Positions 7,312 to 16,368 of a DNA stretch of 64,000 nt are shown here, one piece after another. This stretch comes from Phenylobacterium glaciei. GTDB lineage: Bacteria > Pseudomonadota > Alphaproteobacteria > Caulobacterales > Caulobacteraceae. The position numbers and the translations under genes are program-made. Within the stretch, counting starts at the first letter, position 1; each line of letters starts with the position of its first letter. Location: assembly GCF_016772415.1 (NCBI RefSeq), contig NZ_JAGSGD010000001.1:2505501-2569500 (forward strand), written 5' to 3'. The notes under the pieces were generated by a model. It saw only the letters and a program-made list of their open reading frames with translations, had not been told where the DNA came from and did no database searches.

Positions 7312-9921
7312 TTACACCTTCCCAAGCCGCTTGATCGCCACCGCCAACGGGCGTTCGCTGTCGCAGTAGTCCTCCCAGGCGGTCAGCTTGTTCAGCAGGC
7401 CCGGCACGGTGCGGATCGTGTACTTCGCGGGATCGAGCCCCTTCTTAACCTGGCTCCAGGTCAGAGGCATGGAGACCGGCGCCCCCGGACGACCCCGCGG
7501 CGAGAAGGGGGCCACCGCCGTCGACATGCGGTCGTTGCGCAGATAGTCCAGGAAAATCCGGCCGCCGCGATCCTTCTTGGCCATGGTGATCAGGAACCTG
7601 TCAGGCGCGTCGGTGGCCATTGCCTTGCAGACATCGCGGGCGAAGGCCTTGGCCGTGGGCCAGTCGATCTTGCCGGCCTTCAGGGGCGTGACCACGTGCA
7701 GCCCCTTGCCGCCGGTGGTCTTGCAGAAGCTCACCAGCCCGAGATCCTCCAGCCGGTCGCGCACCTCGCGCGCCGCCTCGATCACCGCGTCAAAGTCCAC
7801 GTCCGGTGCGGGGTCGAGGTCGAACACCAGTCGCCCCGGGACCTCGGGCTTGAAGGGCTCGCAGTTCCAGGGGTGCAGCTCCAGCGCCCCGATCTGCGCC
7901 GCGGCGATCAGGGCCTGCGGCCGGTCGATCTGCAGGTAGGGCTTGTGGTCGCCGCTCACCTCGACCTCGGTGAACAGGGACGATGAGCCCCGCGAGGCGT
8001 GTCGCTGGAAGAAGGTCTCGCCGCCGGTGATACCATCAGGCATCCGGATGATCGAACAGGGCCGCCCTTTGATGTGGGGCAGGATCGCCTCGGCCACGGC
8101 CTCGTAGTAGCGGGCCAGGTCCAGCTTGGTGACCGGACTGCCGTCGTGGGCGTCCGGCCACAACGCCTTGGCGGCGCTGGAGATGGTGACCCCCATGACG
8201 ACCTCGGAGCCCTTCGGCGTGACGGTTTTGGCCGGCCTGGGCGTCGGGGTGGCGAGATCGGCGCTTTCGGCGGGCGCGGGGACTTCGGCCTCCACCTCCT
8301 GGGCAGGCTTGTCGGCGCGCAGGCCCTTGAAGGCGGCCTGGCGGATCGAGCCGTCGCCGGTGAAGCCGGCATATTCGATCTCGGCCACCAGTTCGGGCTT
8401 CACCCAGTGGACGCCGAGCGCCTTCTTCGGCGCCCCCTTGCCGCCGAACGGGCTCTTGTCGGTCTCCAGCGCCTTCAGCTTGGGAAGTAGTCTATCGACC
8501 TTGTCGCGGGCGAAGCCGGTGCCGATCCGGCCCACATGCGCCAGGTGGCCGTCGCGATAGACCCCGGCGATCAGCGAGCGGAAGGCGTCCCCGGTGGTGG
8601 TCCAGCCGCCGATCACCACCTCGTGGCCCTGACGGCACTTGGACTTGGCCCAGCTGTCGCTGCGGCCCGAGCGGTAGGGCGCGTCGATCCGCTTGGAGAT
8701 GATGCCTTCCAGGTCCATGCGGCAGGCCGACTGCAGCACCGCGTCGCCGGCGGTGATGAAGTGATCGACGTAGCGGACATTGGCGGGCGCCTTGGCCAGC
8801 ATCGCCTTCAGCTGGTCCTTGCGCGCCGACAGCGTCAGGCCGCGCAGGTCTTCGCCGTCCACGAACAGCAGGTCGAAGACGAAGAAGATTAGATCGTCGG
8901 TCTTACCCTCGGAGATGGCCGCCTGCAGAGCCGCGAAGTCCGGCGCGCCGGTGTGGTCCAGGGCCACCACCTCTCCGTCGATGATGCTGTCGGCCAAGCC
9001 GGCGCCCGCCTGGACGATGGCCTGGAACTTGGCCGACCAATCCAGACCCTTGCGGGTTTTCAGCGTCGCCTTGCCGCCCACCGTGCGCAGCTGCATCCGG
9101 TAACCGTCGAACTTGATCTCGTGCGCCCAGCCCGGCCCCTGCGGCGGTTTTTCCAGGGACTTGCAGAGCTGCGGCTCCACGAAGGCCGGCAAGGTGGCGA
9201 CGGTCCTGGCCTTGAGGTCTTTGGCCTTGCCCATCCTAGGCGAGGCCGCAGCGGTGGAATTGGCGTTCTGGTGGGTTCGCCACACCGCATCGGCGGCGGT
9301 CTTGGACGCGGTCATGAAGGGCGGTGCGGCCCTCCCCTCCCCCGCCGCGATCTGCGCCATCGTGCGCTCCGAGGCGATGGAGCGATCCTCGGCGGCCAAG
9401 GCCCCGCCCTCGCCTTCCACGGCGGCGTCGTCGCGGTGCTTGATCAGCAGCCAGTTGTGGCGCTTGCCCTCGTCGCGCAGGCGCACCAGCACCCAGGAGC
9501 CGTGCATCCGCCCACCCTCCATGACGAACTTCAGCTCGCCCTTCTTCAGGGCCTTGTCGATATCCTCCATCCCGGGTTCCGGCGCCCAGTAGCCGCGATC
9601 CCACAGCTGCACCGTGCCGCCACCGTACTGGCCCTTGGGGATGGTCCCCTCGAAGTCGCCATAGTCCAGCGGGTGGTCCTCCACCTGTACGGCCAGGCGC
9701 TTGTCGCCCGGGTCCAGGGACGGCCCGCGCGTCACAGCCCAGGACTTGAACACCCCGTCATGCTCCAGGCGCAGGTCGAAATGCAGGCGGGTGGCGGCAT
9801 GTTTCTGAATGACGAACCGAAGGCGCTCCGACGTCACCACCTTGGCGTCGCGTCCCGAAGGTTCCGCCGTCTGCTGGAAGTCCCGCATCTGCTGGTAGCG
9901 GTCGAGTTTCGCCGTGGCCAT
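7312..9921 (-). CDS. ligD: Multifunctional NHEJ DNA ligase D
   Basis: ATP-dependent repair ligase that works with Ku at double-strand breaks. It has 869 residues in three modules. The N-terminal 3'-phosphoesterase (about 35-170) has [10 protein letters not shown] and [11 protein letters not shown]. The ligase has its adenylated lysine in EIKFDGYR (Lys270) and an OB-fold to about residue 540. The C-terminal archaeal/eukaryotic primase-type polymerase (about 570-869) has the metal-binding FDLDP. A basic, low-complexity linker (about 200-240) follows the phosphoesterase. All three modules look intact. It is convergent with ku, so the two genes are not one transcript. Confidence 0.96.
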   Translation of the reverse strand: MATAKLDRYQQMRDFQQTAEPSGRDAKVVTSERLRFVIQKHAATRLHFDLRLEHDGVFKSWAVTRGPSLDPGDKRLAVQVEDHPLDYGDFEGTIPKGQYGGGTVQLWDRGYWAPEPGMEDIDKALKKGELKFVMEGGRMHGSWVLVRLRDEGKRHNWLLIKHRDDAAVEGEGGALAAEDRSIASERTMAQIAAGEGRAAPPFMTASKTAADAVWRTHQNANSTAAASPRMGKAKDLKARTVATLPAFVEPQLCKSLEKPPQGPGWAHEIKFDGYRMQLRTVGGKATLKTRKGLDWSAKFQAIVQAGAGLADSIIDGEVVALDHTGAPDFAALQAAISEGKTDDLIFFVFDLLFVDGEDLRGLTLSARKDQLKAMLAKAPANVRYVDHFITAGDAVLQSACRMDLEGIISKRIDAPYRSGRSDSWAKSKCRQGHEVVIGGWTTTGDAFRSLIAGVYRDGHLAHVGRIGTGFARDKVDRLLPKLKALETDKSPFGGKGAPKKALGVHWVKPELVAEIEYAGFTGDGSIRQAAFKGLRADKPAQEVEAEVPAPAESADLATPTPRPAKTVTPKGSEVVMGVTISSAAKALWPDAHDGSPVTKLDLARYYEAVAEAILPHIKGRPCSIIRMPDGITGGETFFQRHASRGSSSLFTEVEVSGDHKPYLQIDRPQALIAAAQIGALELHPWNCEPFKPEVPGRLVFDLDPAPDVDFDAVIEAAREVRDRLEDLGLVSFCKTTGGKGLHVVTPLKAGKIDWPTAKAFARDVCKAMATDAPDRFLITMAKKDRGGRIFLDYLRNDRMSTAVAPFSPRGRPGAPVSMPLTWSQVKKGLDPAKYTIRTVPGLLNKLTAWEDYCDSERPLAVAIKRLGKV

Positions 9922-10044
9922 GGCCGCCTCCGATCCCGGTTAGAGTCCCGAAACGAATGGAAGCGACACTCGATCCAGCCGCGCCGCCAAGATGAACGCC
10001 AGATAAACCATTGCACGGCTAAGTCATTGAAACCTGCGGGGAAA

Positions 10045-10074
10045 CGTCGCATCTTGACGTTCTTCGTTGCGACG
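10045..10074. promoter_or_regulatory. Inverted repeat upstream of the metalloprotease gene
   Basis: CGTCGCA (10045-10051) and TGCGACG (10068-10074) form a 7-bp inverted repeat with a 16-base spacer that contains TTGACG. It lies in the 213-base gap between the divergent ligD and metalloprotease genes, about 60 bases before the latter. An operator role is possible, but the arms are short and no -10 box is clear. Confidence 0.25.
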
Positions 10075-10134
10075 ACTCCGCCCGCCCCGTACGGAAGTTT
10101 CAAGCTGGGGAGCTTGTAGTGTGGTGACTCTTCC

Positions 10135-11793
10135 ATGGCCCTGACCTCGTCCGGCGATCCCATGACGTTCGCGCTCGACACCGACGCCTTGCCCCTGGCC
10201 TTCCTGAACGCCGACCTCCGCGGCGGCATGGTGGACGGCAAGCAGAGCTTCACGGTGGCGGAGGCCGCCAACCGCCTGGTGGGCGGGGAGCCCGGATGGT
10301 CGAGTGCTCTTGGGGTCGGCTTCACGGTCACCTACGGCTTCCGCGCCGACGCGCCGCTGACGATGCCGGATGATGCGACGGGTTTCAGCCGGTTCGAAAC
10401 CGCCCAGATCACCACCGCCGAACTGGTGCTTAAGGGATGGTCGGACGCCGCCAATATCGTCTTTGTCCGGGTCGGGTCGGGCGCCAGCGGCGACGCCGCC
10501 TACAGCAATTCCGCCACCATCCTGTTCAGCAACTACGCCAGCGGCGTCGCGGGCGCCTCGGCCTTCAGCTTCTACCCCGGACGGACAGGCTTTGGTGACC
10601 GCTCAGGCGACGTCTGGGTGAACAGCACCCTGGGTTACAACCTCAATCCGACCATCGGAAACTACGGCGGCCAGGTTCTGGTGCATGAGCTGGGCCACGC
10701 CATTGGCCTCTCCCACCCGAGCAACTATGACGCCAGTGACAAGACCGCCCCCACCTACGCCGCCAGCGCCGACTACGCCGAGGACAGCCGGCAGTACACG
10801 GTGATGAGCTACTTCAACCAAAGCAACACCGGCGGCTATTTCGGCGGGGTTTACTCAGCCGCCCCCATGCTGGACGACATCGCCGCCGTACAGCTGGAGT
10901 ACGGGGTCAACACCTCCACCCGCACCGGCGACACCACCTACGGGTTCAATTCCAACGCCGGCCGACCCTGGTTCGAGGCCACCTCGAGCGGCAGCCGGCT
11001 TGTCTTCGCCGCCTGGGACGCCGGTGGCAACGACACCTTCGACTTTTCCGGGTTCGCCCAGAACCAGATCATTGACCTGCGGGAGGGTTATTTCTCCAAC
11101 ATCGGCGGCCTGACCGGCAACGTCGCCGTCGCCGTCGGTGCGGTGATCGAGAACGCCATCGGCGGCGCAGGCTCCGACCAGATCAACGGCAACGGCGCCG
11201 CCAACCGTATCTTCGCCGGCCTCGGCAACGACACGGTCGACGGCGGCGGGGCCGACGACTACCTGCGCGGCGACGCCGGCGACGACAGCATCATCGGCGG
11301 GGCGGGCTTCGATGACATCAACGGCAACCAGGGCGACGACACCCTTCGAGGTGGAGACGGCCCCGATTGGGTCGTCGGCGGTCAGGCCAACGACATGCTC
11401 TACGGCGACGTCGGCGACGACATCGTCTACGGCAACCTCGGCAATGACACCCTGGACGGCGGCGACGGCCGCGACTGGGTGCGTGGCGGCCAGGGTGACG
11501 ACAGCATCGCGGGCGGGGCCGGCGACGACTACATGTCCGGCGACCTCGGTTCCGACACCATCAGCGGCGGCGCGGGCGCCGACATTTTCCACACCTGGGG
11601 CGCGGCGGGCCTGGACCGCGTCACCGACTTCAGCCTGGCCGAGGGTGACCGCGTGCAGGTCGACGTCGGCACGGTCTACACCGTCGCCCAGGTCGGCGCC
11701 GACACGGTCATCTCCATGACCGGCGGCGCCCAGATGGTCCTGGTGGGCGTGCAGACCAGCAGCCTCAGCGGCGGCTGGATCTTCGCAGGCTGA
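10135..11793 (+). CDS. Serralysin-like RTX zinc metalloprotease (M10)
   Basis: Secreted zinc protease of the metzincin clan, 552 residues. The zinc site is HELGHAIGLSH (His184, Glu185, His188, His194), with a Met-turn in YTVMSYF (Met224) and the serralysin-type Tyr beyond it. From about residue 345 to 495 there are repeated GGxGxD nonapeptides, which bind calcium, followed by the serralysin C-terminal domain ending in short hydrophobic residues. No Sec signal is present, which fits type I secretion through a C-terminal signal. No type I secretion genes lie nearby. The ribosome site is weak; ATG 10162 is an alternative start. Confidence 0.9.
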   Translation: MALTSSGDPMTFALDTDALPLAFLNADLRGGMVDGKQSFTVAEAANRLVGGEPGWSSALGVGFTVTYGFRADAPLTMPDDATGFSRFETAQITTAELVLKGWSDAANIVFVRVGSGASGDAAYSNSATILFSNYASGVAGASAFSFYPGRTGFGDRSGDVWVNSTLGYNLNPTIGNYGGQVLVHELGHAIGLSHPSNYDASDKTAPTYAASADYAEDSRQYTVMSYFNQSNTGGYFGGVYSAAPMLDDIAAVQLEYGVNTSTRTGDTTYGFNSNAGRPWFEATSSGSRLVFAAWDAGGNDTFDFSGFAQNQIIDLREGYFSNIGGLTGNVAVAVGAVIENAIGGAGSDQINGNGAANRIFAGLGNDTVDGGGADDYLRGDAGDDSIIGGAGFDDINGNQGDDTLRGGDGPDWVVGGQANDMLYGDVGDDIVYGNLGNDTLDGGDGRDWVRGGQGDDSIAGGAGDDYMSGDLGSDTISGGAGADIFHTWGAAGLDRVTDFSLAEGDRVQVDVGTVYTVAQVGADTVISMTGGAQMVLVGVQTSSLSGGWIFAG

Positions 11794-11801
11794 CGCGCCT
11801 A

Positions 11802-11861
11802 GAGCCTGATCCGTTGAGGTGGAATCGCTTCGCGATTCCGCCGATGCGGTGAATCAGGCTC
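11802..11861. repeat. Palindromic element, first of a pair
   Basis: GAGCCTGAT (11802-11810) pairs with ATCAGGCTC (11853-11861). Inside is a perfect hairpin GGAATCGC-TTC-GCGATTCC (11821-11839). It lies right after the metalloprotease stop and resembles dispersed intergenic palindromes of alphaproteobacteria. It may act as a transcript 3'-end structure. Confidence 0.7.
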
Positions 11862-11873
11862 CAGATTTAAGCG

Positions 11874-11934
11874 AGAGCATGATTCACGCTTCAGCCGGGA
11901 CCGCGACGCGGTTCCGTCCAAAACGATCATGCTC
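11874..11934. repeat. Palindromic element, second of a pair
   Basis: GAGCATGAT (11874-11882) pairs with ATCATGCTC (11926-11934). An inner near-perfect hairpin is built on GGGACCGCG and CGCGGTTCC (11897-11915). The outer arms differ from those of the neighbouring palindrome by one base change. The last base of this element is the first base of the chemoreceptor stop codon on the other strand. Confidence 0.7.
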
Positions 11935-13523
11935 TACGCGGCGCGGCGTGCGGGCCTTCCGACCGGTGACGCGTTGATGCGGAACTTGGCGGCGGACTCC
12001 GCCAGGGTCTTTGCCTCGGCGGCCAGGCCGTGGCTGGCGGCGGTGGACTGTTCCACCATGGCCGCGTTCTGCTGGGTGACCTGATCCATCTCGTTGACGG
12101 CGGTGTTGACCTGGGCCAGGCCGATGGCCTGTTCCTGGGCGCTGGCGGCGATCTCGCGCACCAGGGTGTCGATCTCCGAGACCCGCCCGACAATCCGCTG
12201 CAGGGCCTCGCCTGTCTGGCCCACCAGGTGAACGCCTGAGCCGACCTGCTGGCTCGACGCGCTGATCAGGGCCTTGATCTCACGGGCGGCCTCAGCCGAG
12301 CGTTGGGCGAGGGCCCGGACCTCGGACGCCACCACCGCGAAGCCGCGGCCGGCCTCACCTGCGCGGGCCGCCTCGACCCCGGCGTTCAGGGCCAACAGGT
12401 TGGTCTGGAAGGCGATCTCGTCGATCACCCCAATGATCTGGCTGATTTCCTGGGCGGAATTCTCGATCTGACTCATGGCCGCGACCGCCTGCTGGACGAC
12501 ATCGCCGCTGGTCTGGGCGTCGCCGCGGGCGGCCAGCACGACATCGGCGGCGGCCTTGGCCCCGGTGGCGGTCTTGCGCACCGTGGCGGTGATCTCGTCC
12601 AGGGCGGCGGCGGTCTCTTCCAGGCCGGCGGCCTGCTGCTCTGTGCGGCGCGAGAGGTCGTCGGCGGCCGACGCGATCTCCGACGCTCCGCTGCGGATCG
12701 TGCCGGCCGAGGTGACGATCCCGGCCAGGGTCTGTTCCAACTGCTCGGCAGCGCTGTTGAAGTCGGTGCGCAGGGTCTCGTACTTGGCGGGGAAGGCCTG
12801 TTGCAGGCGGGCCGTCAGATCACCGTCCGACAGCTGCTTCAGCCCCCGGGCCAGACCGTCCACCACCTGGGCGCTCTCGTTTTCCACGGTGCGCTGCAGG
12901 GTTTCGCGGTCGTGGGCGGCCGCGTTCTCCGACGCGCGCGCGCCCTCGGCGGTGCGCATGGCGTCCTCAGCCTCGGCCTTCGCCTCGGCGGCCGCGGCCA
13001 GCGAAGCGCCCGAACGGGCGAACATCGAGGAGATGTTGGAGGCGGCCCACATCAGGACCACCGCCTCAGCGATCAGGATGACGGCGTGCACCACCACCCG
13101 GCCCAGGTCGCCGCCACCGGGGAAGACCGCGGCGGGCAGGACAAAGCTCAGCAGCAGGTGGTGGACCGCCACCACGACGGCGCCGGCCGCGATGGCCCGC
13201 CAGTCGCAATAGACGATCAGGGCGGCCAGGGCGGCGAAATAGGCCATGTGCATGTCGATCTGCCAGGCGCGCCCGGCGAAGGCGGCCACCAGCAGCGACA
13301 CAGATCCCATCAGGGCGGCAGAGGCGGCGATGCGCACGCCTTCGGGGTTGAGCTTCCAGAAGACCGTGACCGCGCCGGCCAAGCCCGCCGAGGCCAGGCC
13401 GAAGCCGAGCCATGGCGCCTTGATCAGCAGGGCCGCGATGAGGGTGACGGGGGCCAGCACCCACAGAGCGCCGATGATGATGCGGTCGGCGAACCGCCGC
13501 TGCTCCTCGATCGATTGAAACAT
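11934..13523 (-). CDS. Methyl-accepting chemotaxis protein
   Basis: Transmembrane or membrane-anchored chemoreceptor of 529 residues. The first 165 or so residues form about five to six hydrophobic segments with almost no periplasmic loop, so it probably senses within or near the membrane. A HAMP-like LxxLxxGDL segment lies near 230. The signalling hairpin has the conserved tip EIAFQTNLLALNAGVEAARAG. The C-terminus is RPARRAA, without a CheR/CheB-docking NWETF-type pentapeptide. It starts 9 bases after the small membrane-protein gene and is probably co-transcribed with it. Confidence 0.93.
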   Translation of the reverse strand: MFQSIEEQRRFADRIIIGALWVLAPVTLIAALLIKAPWLGFGLASAGLAGAVTVFWKLNPEGVRIAASAALMGSVSLLVAAFAGRAWQIDMHMAYFAALAALIVYCDWRAIAAGAVVVAVHHLLLSFVLPAAVFPGGGDLGRVVVHAVILIAEAVVLMWAASNISSMFARSGASLAAAAEAKAEAEDAMRTAEGARASENAAAHDRETLQRTVENESAQVVDGLARGLKQLSDGDLTARLQQAFPAKYETLRTDFNSAAEQLEQTLAGIVTSAGTIRSGASEIASAADDLSRRTEQQAAGLEETAAALDEITATVRKTATGAKAAADVVLAARGDAQTSGDVVQQAVAAMSQIENSAQEISQIIGVIDEIAFQTNLLALNAGVEAARAGEAGRGFAVVASEVRALAQRSAEAAREIKALISASSQQVGSGVHLVGQTGEALQRIVGRVSEIDTLVREIAASAQEQAIGLAQVNTAVNEMDQVTQQNAAMVEQSTAASHGLAAEAKTLAESAAKFRINASPVGRPARRAA

Positions 13524-13532
13524 CGAGCTCTC

Positions 13533-13856
13533 CTACGGGCTGCAGGGCGCGACGCGCCCGGGGTCGATGGAAAAGAGCGCCCCGGCCTTGCGCAGGCGCG
13601 AGGGCGCGTCGCCCTGATCTGAGCGGACGATGACGATGAAGGGCAATGTGCCGACCGCAAGGACGGCGCCGGCGCCAGAGGCCGCCGCCAGGACGGCCTC
13701 GCGGCCCCACCAAGGTGGGAACACGCCAGCCGCCTCATGCAGGTCCAGCGGGCGCGCACCCAGCAGGGTGGCCGCGGCGACCCCGACCGTGGCGATCAGA
13801 CCCGCGAAGACCAAGCTGGATCGCGGGACGCGGTCAGAGGACGAGTCGGCGTTCAT
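13533..13856 (-). CDS. Small membrane protein of unknown function
   Basis: A 107-residue ORF with two hydrophobic segments (about 14-33 and 53-77), a polar start and a C-terminal tail ending APCSP. I do not recognise a family. Its position nine bases ahead of the chemoreceptor, on the same strand, suggests one transcript and a possible accessory role to the receptor, which is inference only. It has the GC-rich codon use of its neighbours and no better overlapping gene. Confidence 0.6.
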   Translation of the reverse strand: MNADSSSDRVPRSSLVFAGLIATVGVAAATLLGARPLDLHEAAGVFPPWWGREAVLAAASGAGAVLAVGTLPFIVIVRSDQGDAPSRLRKAGALFSIDPGRVAPCSP

Positions 13857-13998
13857 ACACCCGAATTAGGGATATCCGGATTGATGAACGCTTAACTATG
13901 TCGCGTTGGGCGCTACAATGTCGGGTTAGGCGCTGAAATTCGAAACAAATTCAACGGTCAGGTTGCGCCAGACAGATGCGCCCTACCCTGGCGTGCGA

Positions 13999-14253
13999 CT
14001 AGTCGTCGGCGGAGTCGTCGTCCTCGTCGGCCTCTTCGGCGACGGCGGCGACCTTCTTGGCGCGAGCCTTTGGCGGGGCTTTCGGCGGCGCGCGCGACAG
14101 GCGCTCGGCCAGCTCGGCGTCGATCAGCGGCAACAGGGCCGCGGCCTGCTCGGCCTGCCGGGCGACGTCGGAGTTTTCAAGGCGCTGGGCGTTGGCCCGC
14201 AGATTGGCGAGGCCTTCGTCGTCGAGCGTGGGGATCAGATCGGCCATGGCCAT
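13999..14253 (-). CDS. Conserved-type small acidic/basic hypothetical protein
   Basis: An 84-residue soluble protein. The N-terminal half is predicted helical with Leu/Asn-rich repeats (LANLRANAQRLEN). The middle is Pro/Lys-rich (PPKAPPKARAKK) and the end is strongly acidic (EEADEDDDSADD). GGGAGC lies six bases before the ATG at 14253. No function can be assigned. It lies downstream of cspA, separated by a strong terminator, so it needs its own promoter or read-through. Confidence 0.65.
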   Translation of the reverse strand: MAMADLIPTLDDEGLANLRANAQRLENSDVARQAEQAAALLPLIDAELAERLSRAPPKAPPKARAKKVAAVAEEADEDDDSADD

Positions 14254-14282
14254 GGGCAGCTCCCGTCAGCGCGAACGCCGCG

Positions 14283-14321
14283 TAAAAAGACCGGGGCCGG
14301 CGCGAGGATCGCGCCGGCCCC
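14283..14321 (-). terminator. Rho-independent terminator of cspA
   Basis: A perfect 13-bp GC-rich stem (14293-14305 with 14309-14321, loop of three bases) is followed on the minus strand by GGTCTTTTTA. It begins nine bases after the cold-shock gene stop and has all the features of an intrinsic terminator. Confidence 0.9.
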
Positions 14322-14329
14322 TTATCGTC

Positions 14330-14539
14330 TTAGGCCGACTTCAGATTGACGGCGCTTTCCTTACCGGAGCGCTGGTCGCGCTCCATGTCGTAGGACACCG
14401 TGTCGCCTTCGTTCAGACCGTTGAGGTCCGAGCGCTCGACGGCGGAGATGTGGACGAAGACGTCCTTGCCGCCATCAGCCGGCTGGATGAAGCCGAAGCC
14501 CTTGGTGGAATTGAACCATTTGACAGTACCGGTCGCCAT
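14330..14539 (-). CDS. cspA: Cold-shock family RNA-binding protein
   Basis: A single cold-shock domain of 69 residues, an OB-fold that binds single-stranded RNA/DNA. RNP1 (KGFGFI) and RNP2 (VFVHI) are intact. The ATG at 14539 follows GGAGGC; the open frame further upstream is not conserved cold-shock sequence. The roughly 220-base region before it, up to the start of the divergent mini-gene, is long enough for a structured 5' leader of the kind seen in csp genes, but no specific element was identified. A strong terminator follows. Confidence 0.95.
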   Translation of the reverse strand: MATGTVKWFNSTKGFGFIQPADGGKDVFVHISAVERSDLNGLNEGDTVSYDMERDQRSGKESAVNLKSA

Positions 14540-14761
14540 GACAGCCTCCGAGAGATGCGTAGGCGCGCCGGAAGAGCCCGGCGGGCCATCGAGGTCTGAG
14601 AGGGTCGGCTTCGAAAGTTCCGCGCGCTGAGCGAGAGGGCTTAAGAGCGTTGCGCGGCAGAGATCGACGCACACATCATGCGCCTTTCCCCAGACATAGA
14701 CCAGACAATCCGCTGAGAGCTTCGTTGCGGCCGATGACATGGGCGTGATAGGCCGCACCCC

Positions 14762-14908
14762 ATGACCGACCAACCCGAGCCCACGCCCGAGGATCCGAAG
14801 GCCGCCAACCGCCGCAAATGGTTCGGCCGCATCCTGCTGATCGGCTTTGGCCTGCTGCTCCTGGCCCAGATGATCCCCTTCGTCATCCGGTCAGGCGACT
14901 TCGGATAA
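14762..14908 (+). CDS. 48-residue single-pass membrane protein
   Basis: A short ORF: a polar, Pro/Glu-rich start (MTDQPEPTPEDPK), a basic cluster (RRKWFGR), then one hydrophobic helix (about 24-42) and a short tail ending SGDFG. This is the layout of a small inner-membrane protein with its N-terminus in the cytosol. Codon choice is GC3-rich like true genes here. The ribosome site is weak. It precedes the carboxymuconolactone-decarboxylase-family gene by 87 bases. No function assigned. Confidence 0.5.
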   Translation: MTDQPEPTPEDPKAANRRKWFGRILLIGFGLLLLAQMIPFVIRSGDFG

Positions 14909-14995
14909 CAACCGAACATTCGTTTGACAGGCCGCGCGGCCGCTCCGGTAAGATGCCCGCAATGACGCCGCGTAAGGCGTTGCGGAGGAACCTGC

Positions 14996-15565
14996 ATGCG
15001 CCTGACCCAACCCCGGATCGCTCCGGTCGACCTCGGCAAGCTCGATGAAGCCCAGACCGAAGTCCTGGCCCCCATGTTGGCCCAGGGTCGCGTCCTCAAC
15101 ATCTTCCGGACCATGGTCAATGCACCCAAGGCGGCCAAGGGCTTCCTGGCCTGGGGCAACTACGTGCTGTCGCGCCGCAATGACCTGCCGGGCCGCGAAC
15201 GTGAGATCGTCGTCCTGCGCATCGGCTACCTCTGCAAGGCGGGCTACGAGTGGACCCAGCACGTCCCGATCGGAAAGCGCGAGGGCCTGACCGCCGAGGA
15301 ATGCGAGGCGATCAAGGGCGGCGCAGAGGCCCCCGGCTGGAGCGCCGCCGACCAGGCCCTGCTGGAGGCCTCCGACGAACTGCACCACGACCAATTCATC
15401 ACCAACGCCACCTGGGCCAACCTGAAGGCCCACTTCAGCGACAAGCAGTGCATGGACGTGGTGTTCACCGCCGGCCAGTACACTCAGGTCTCCATGATCC
15501 TGAACTCCTTCGGGGTGCAGCTCGACGAGGGCCAGACCCTCGACCCCGACCTGAAGGGGTTCTGA
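14996..15565 (+). CDS. Carboxymuconolactone decarboxylase family protein
   Basis: A 189-residue helical protein of the AhpD/CMD superfamily. The active-site region reads GYLCKAGYEWTQHV, keeping the Cys and the YEWxxH signature but lacking the second cysteine of the AhpD CxxC, so peroxidase activity is unlikely. GGAGG lies seven bases before the ATG. It is followed after two bases by an SDR oxidoreductase gene and then a cyclophilin gene, forming one apparent operon. Substrate unknown; a role in degrading a small ring or acid compound with the SDR is plausible. Confidence 0.87.
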   Translation: MRLTQPRIAPVDLGKLDEAQTEVLAPMLAQGRVLNIFRTMVNAPKAAKGFLAWGNYVLSRRNDLPGREREIVVLRIGYLCKAGYEWTQHVPIGKREGLTAEECEAIKGGAEAPGWSAADQALLEASDELHHDQFITNATWANLKAHFSDKQCMDVVFTAGQYTQVSMILNSFGVQLDEGQTLDPDLKGF

Positions 15566-15567
15566 GC

Positions 15568-16368
15568 ATGGCCGACCGCCTGAAGGGCAAGACCGCCCTC
15601 ATCGTCGGGGCCGGCCAGACGCCGGGCGAGACCATCGGCAACGGCCGGGCCATGTCGATCCTGTTCGCCCGCGAAGGCGCGCAGGTGCTGTGCGTCGACC
15701 GCGTTGCTGAGCGCGCCGAGGAGACCGCCGCCATGATCGTCGCCGAGGGCGGCCAGGCCACCGCCTTCACCGCCAACGTCACCAAGGCCGATGATGTCGC
15801 GGTGATGATCGAGGAAGCCAAGGCCCGCCTGGGCCGCATCGACATCCTGGTCAACAATGTCGGCGTCGGCGGCGGCGACGGTCCGGCCCATCGGGTGGAG
15901 GAAGCCGCCTTCGACCGCATCCTCAGCGTCAACCTCAAGGGCATGTGGCTGACCATCAAGGCCGCCATCCCAACGATGCGCGAGCAGGGCGGCGGGGCCA
16001 TCGTCAACATCTCGTCCCTGGCCGGGATCGCGGGGGGAAACCAGGTGGCCTACGAGGTCTCCAAGGCGGCCGTGAACCGCCTGACCACCAGCGTCGCCCA
16101 GTCCAACGCGGCCAAGGGCGTCCGCTGCAACGCCATCATGCCGGGATTGATGGACACCCCCATGGCCGTGGCCGGCATCGCCCAGGCCAGCGGCCAGGAG
16201 CAGGAAGCGGTCCGCGCCGCCCGTAATGCAAGAGTTCCGCTAGGCGGGAAAATGGGCAATGCCTGGGACACCGCCTATGCCGCCCTCTTCCTCGCCTCCG
16301 ACGAGGCGGGCTTCATCACCGGGGCGATCCTGCCCGTCGACGGCGGCATGGGGAGCCGGATCGGATGA
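15568..16368 (+). CDS. SDR family NAD(P)-dependent oxidoreductase
   Basis: A 266-residue short-chain dehydrogenase. The cofactor motif departs slightly from TGxxxGxG: it reads GAGQTPGETIGNG. NNVG (about 93-96), a serine in NISS and YEVSK supply the catalytic residues. It starts two bases after the CMD-family stop, and its own stop overlaps the next ATG by four bases. The substrate is unknown; similar proteins are often annotated as glucose/ribitol or 3-oxoacyl reductases. Confidence 0.88.
   Translation: MADRLKGKTALIVGAGQTPGETIGNGRAMSILFAREGAQVLCVDRVAERAEETAAMIVAEGGQATAFTANVTKADDVAVMIEEAKARLGRIDILVNNVGVGGGDGPAHRVEEAAFDRILSVNLKGMWLTIKAAIPTMREQGGGAIVNISSLAGIAGGNQVAYEVSKAAVNRLTTSVAQSNAAKGVRCNAIMPGLMDTPMAVAGIAQASGQEQEAVRAARNARVPLGGKMGNAWDTAYAALFLASDEAGFITGAILPVDGGMGSRIG

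Noticed and set aside
14540..14773. N-terminal extension of the cspA frame
   Set aside because: The extra residues are not conserved in cold-shock proteins, and a GGAGGC ribosome site sits directly before ATG 14539. The region is better read as a 5' leader.
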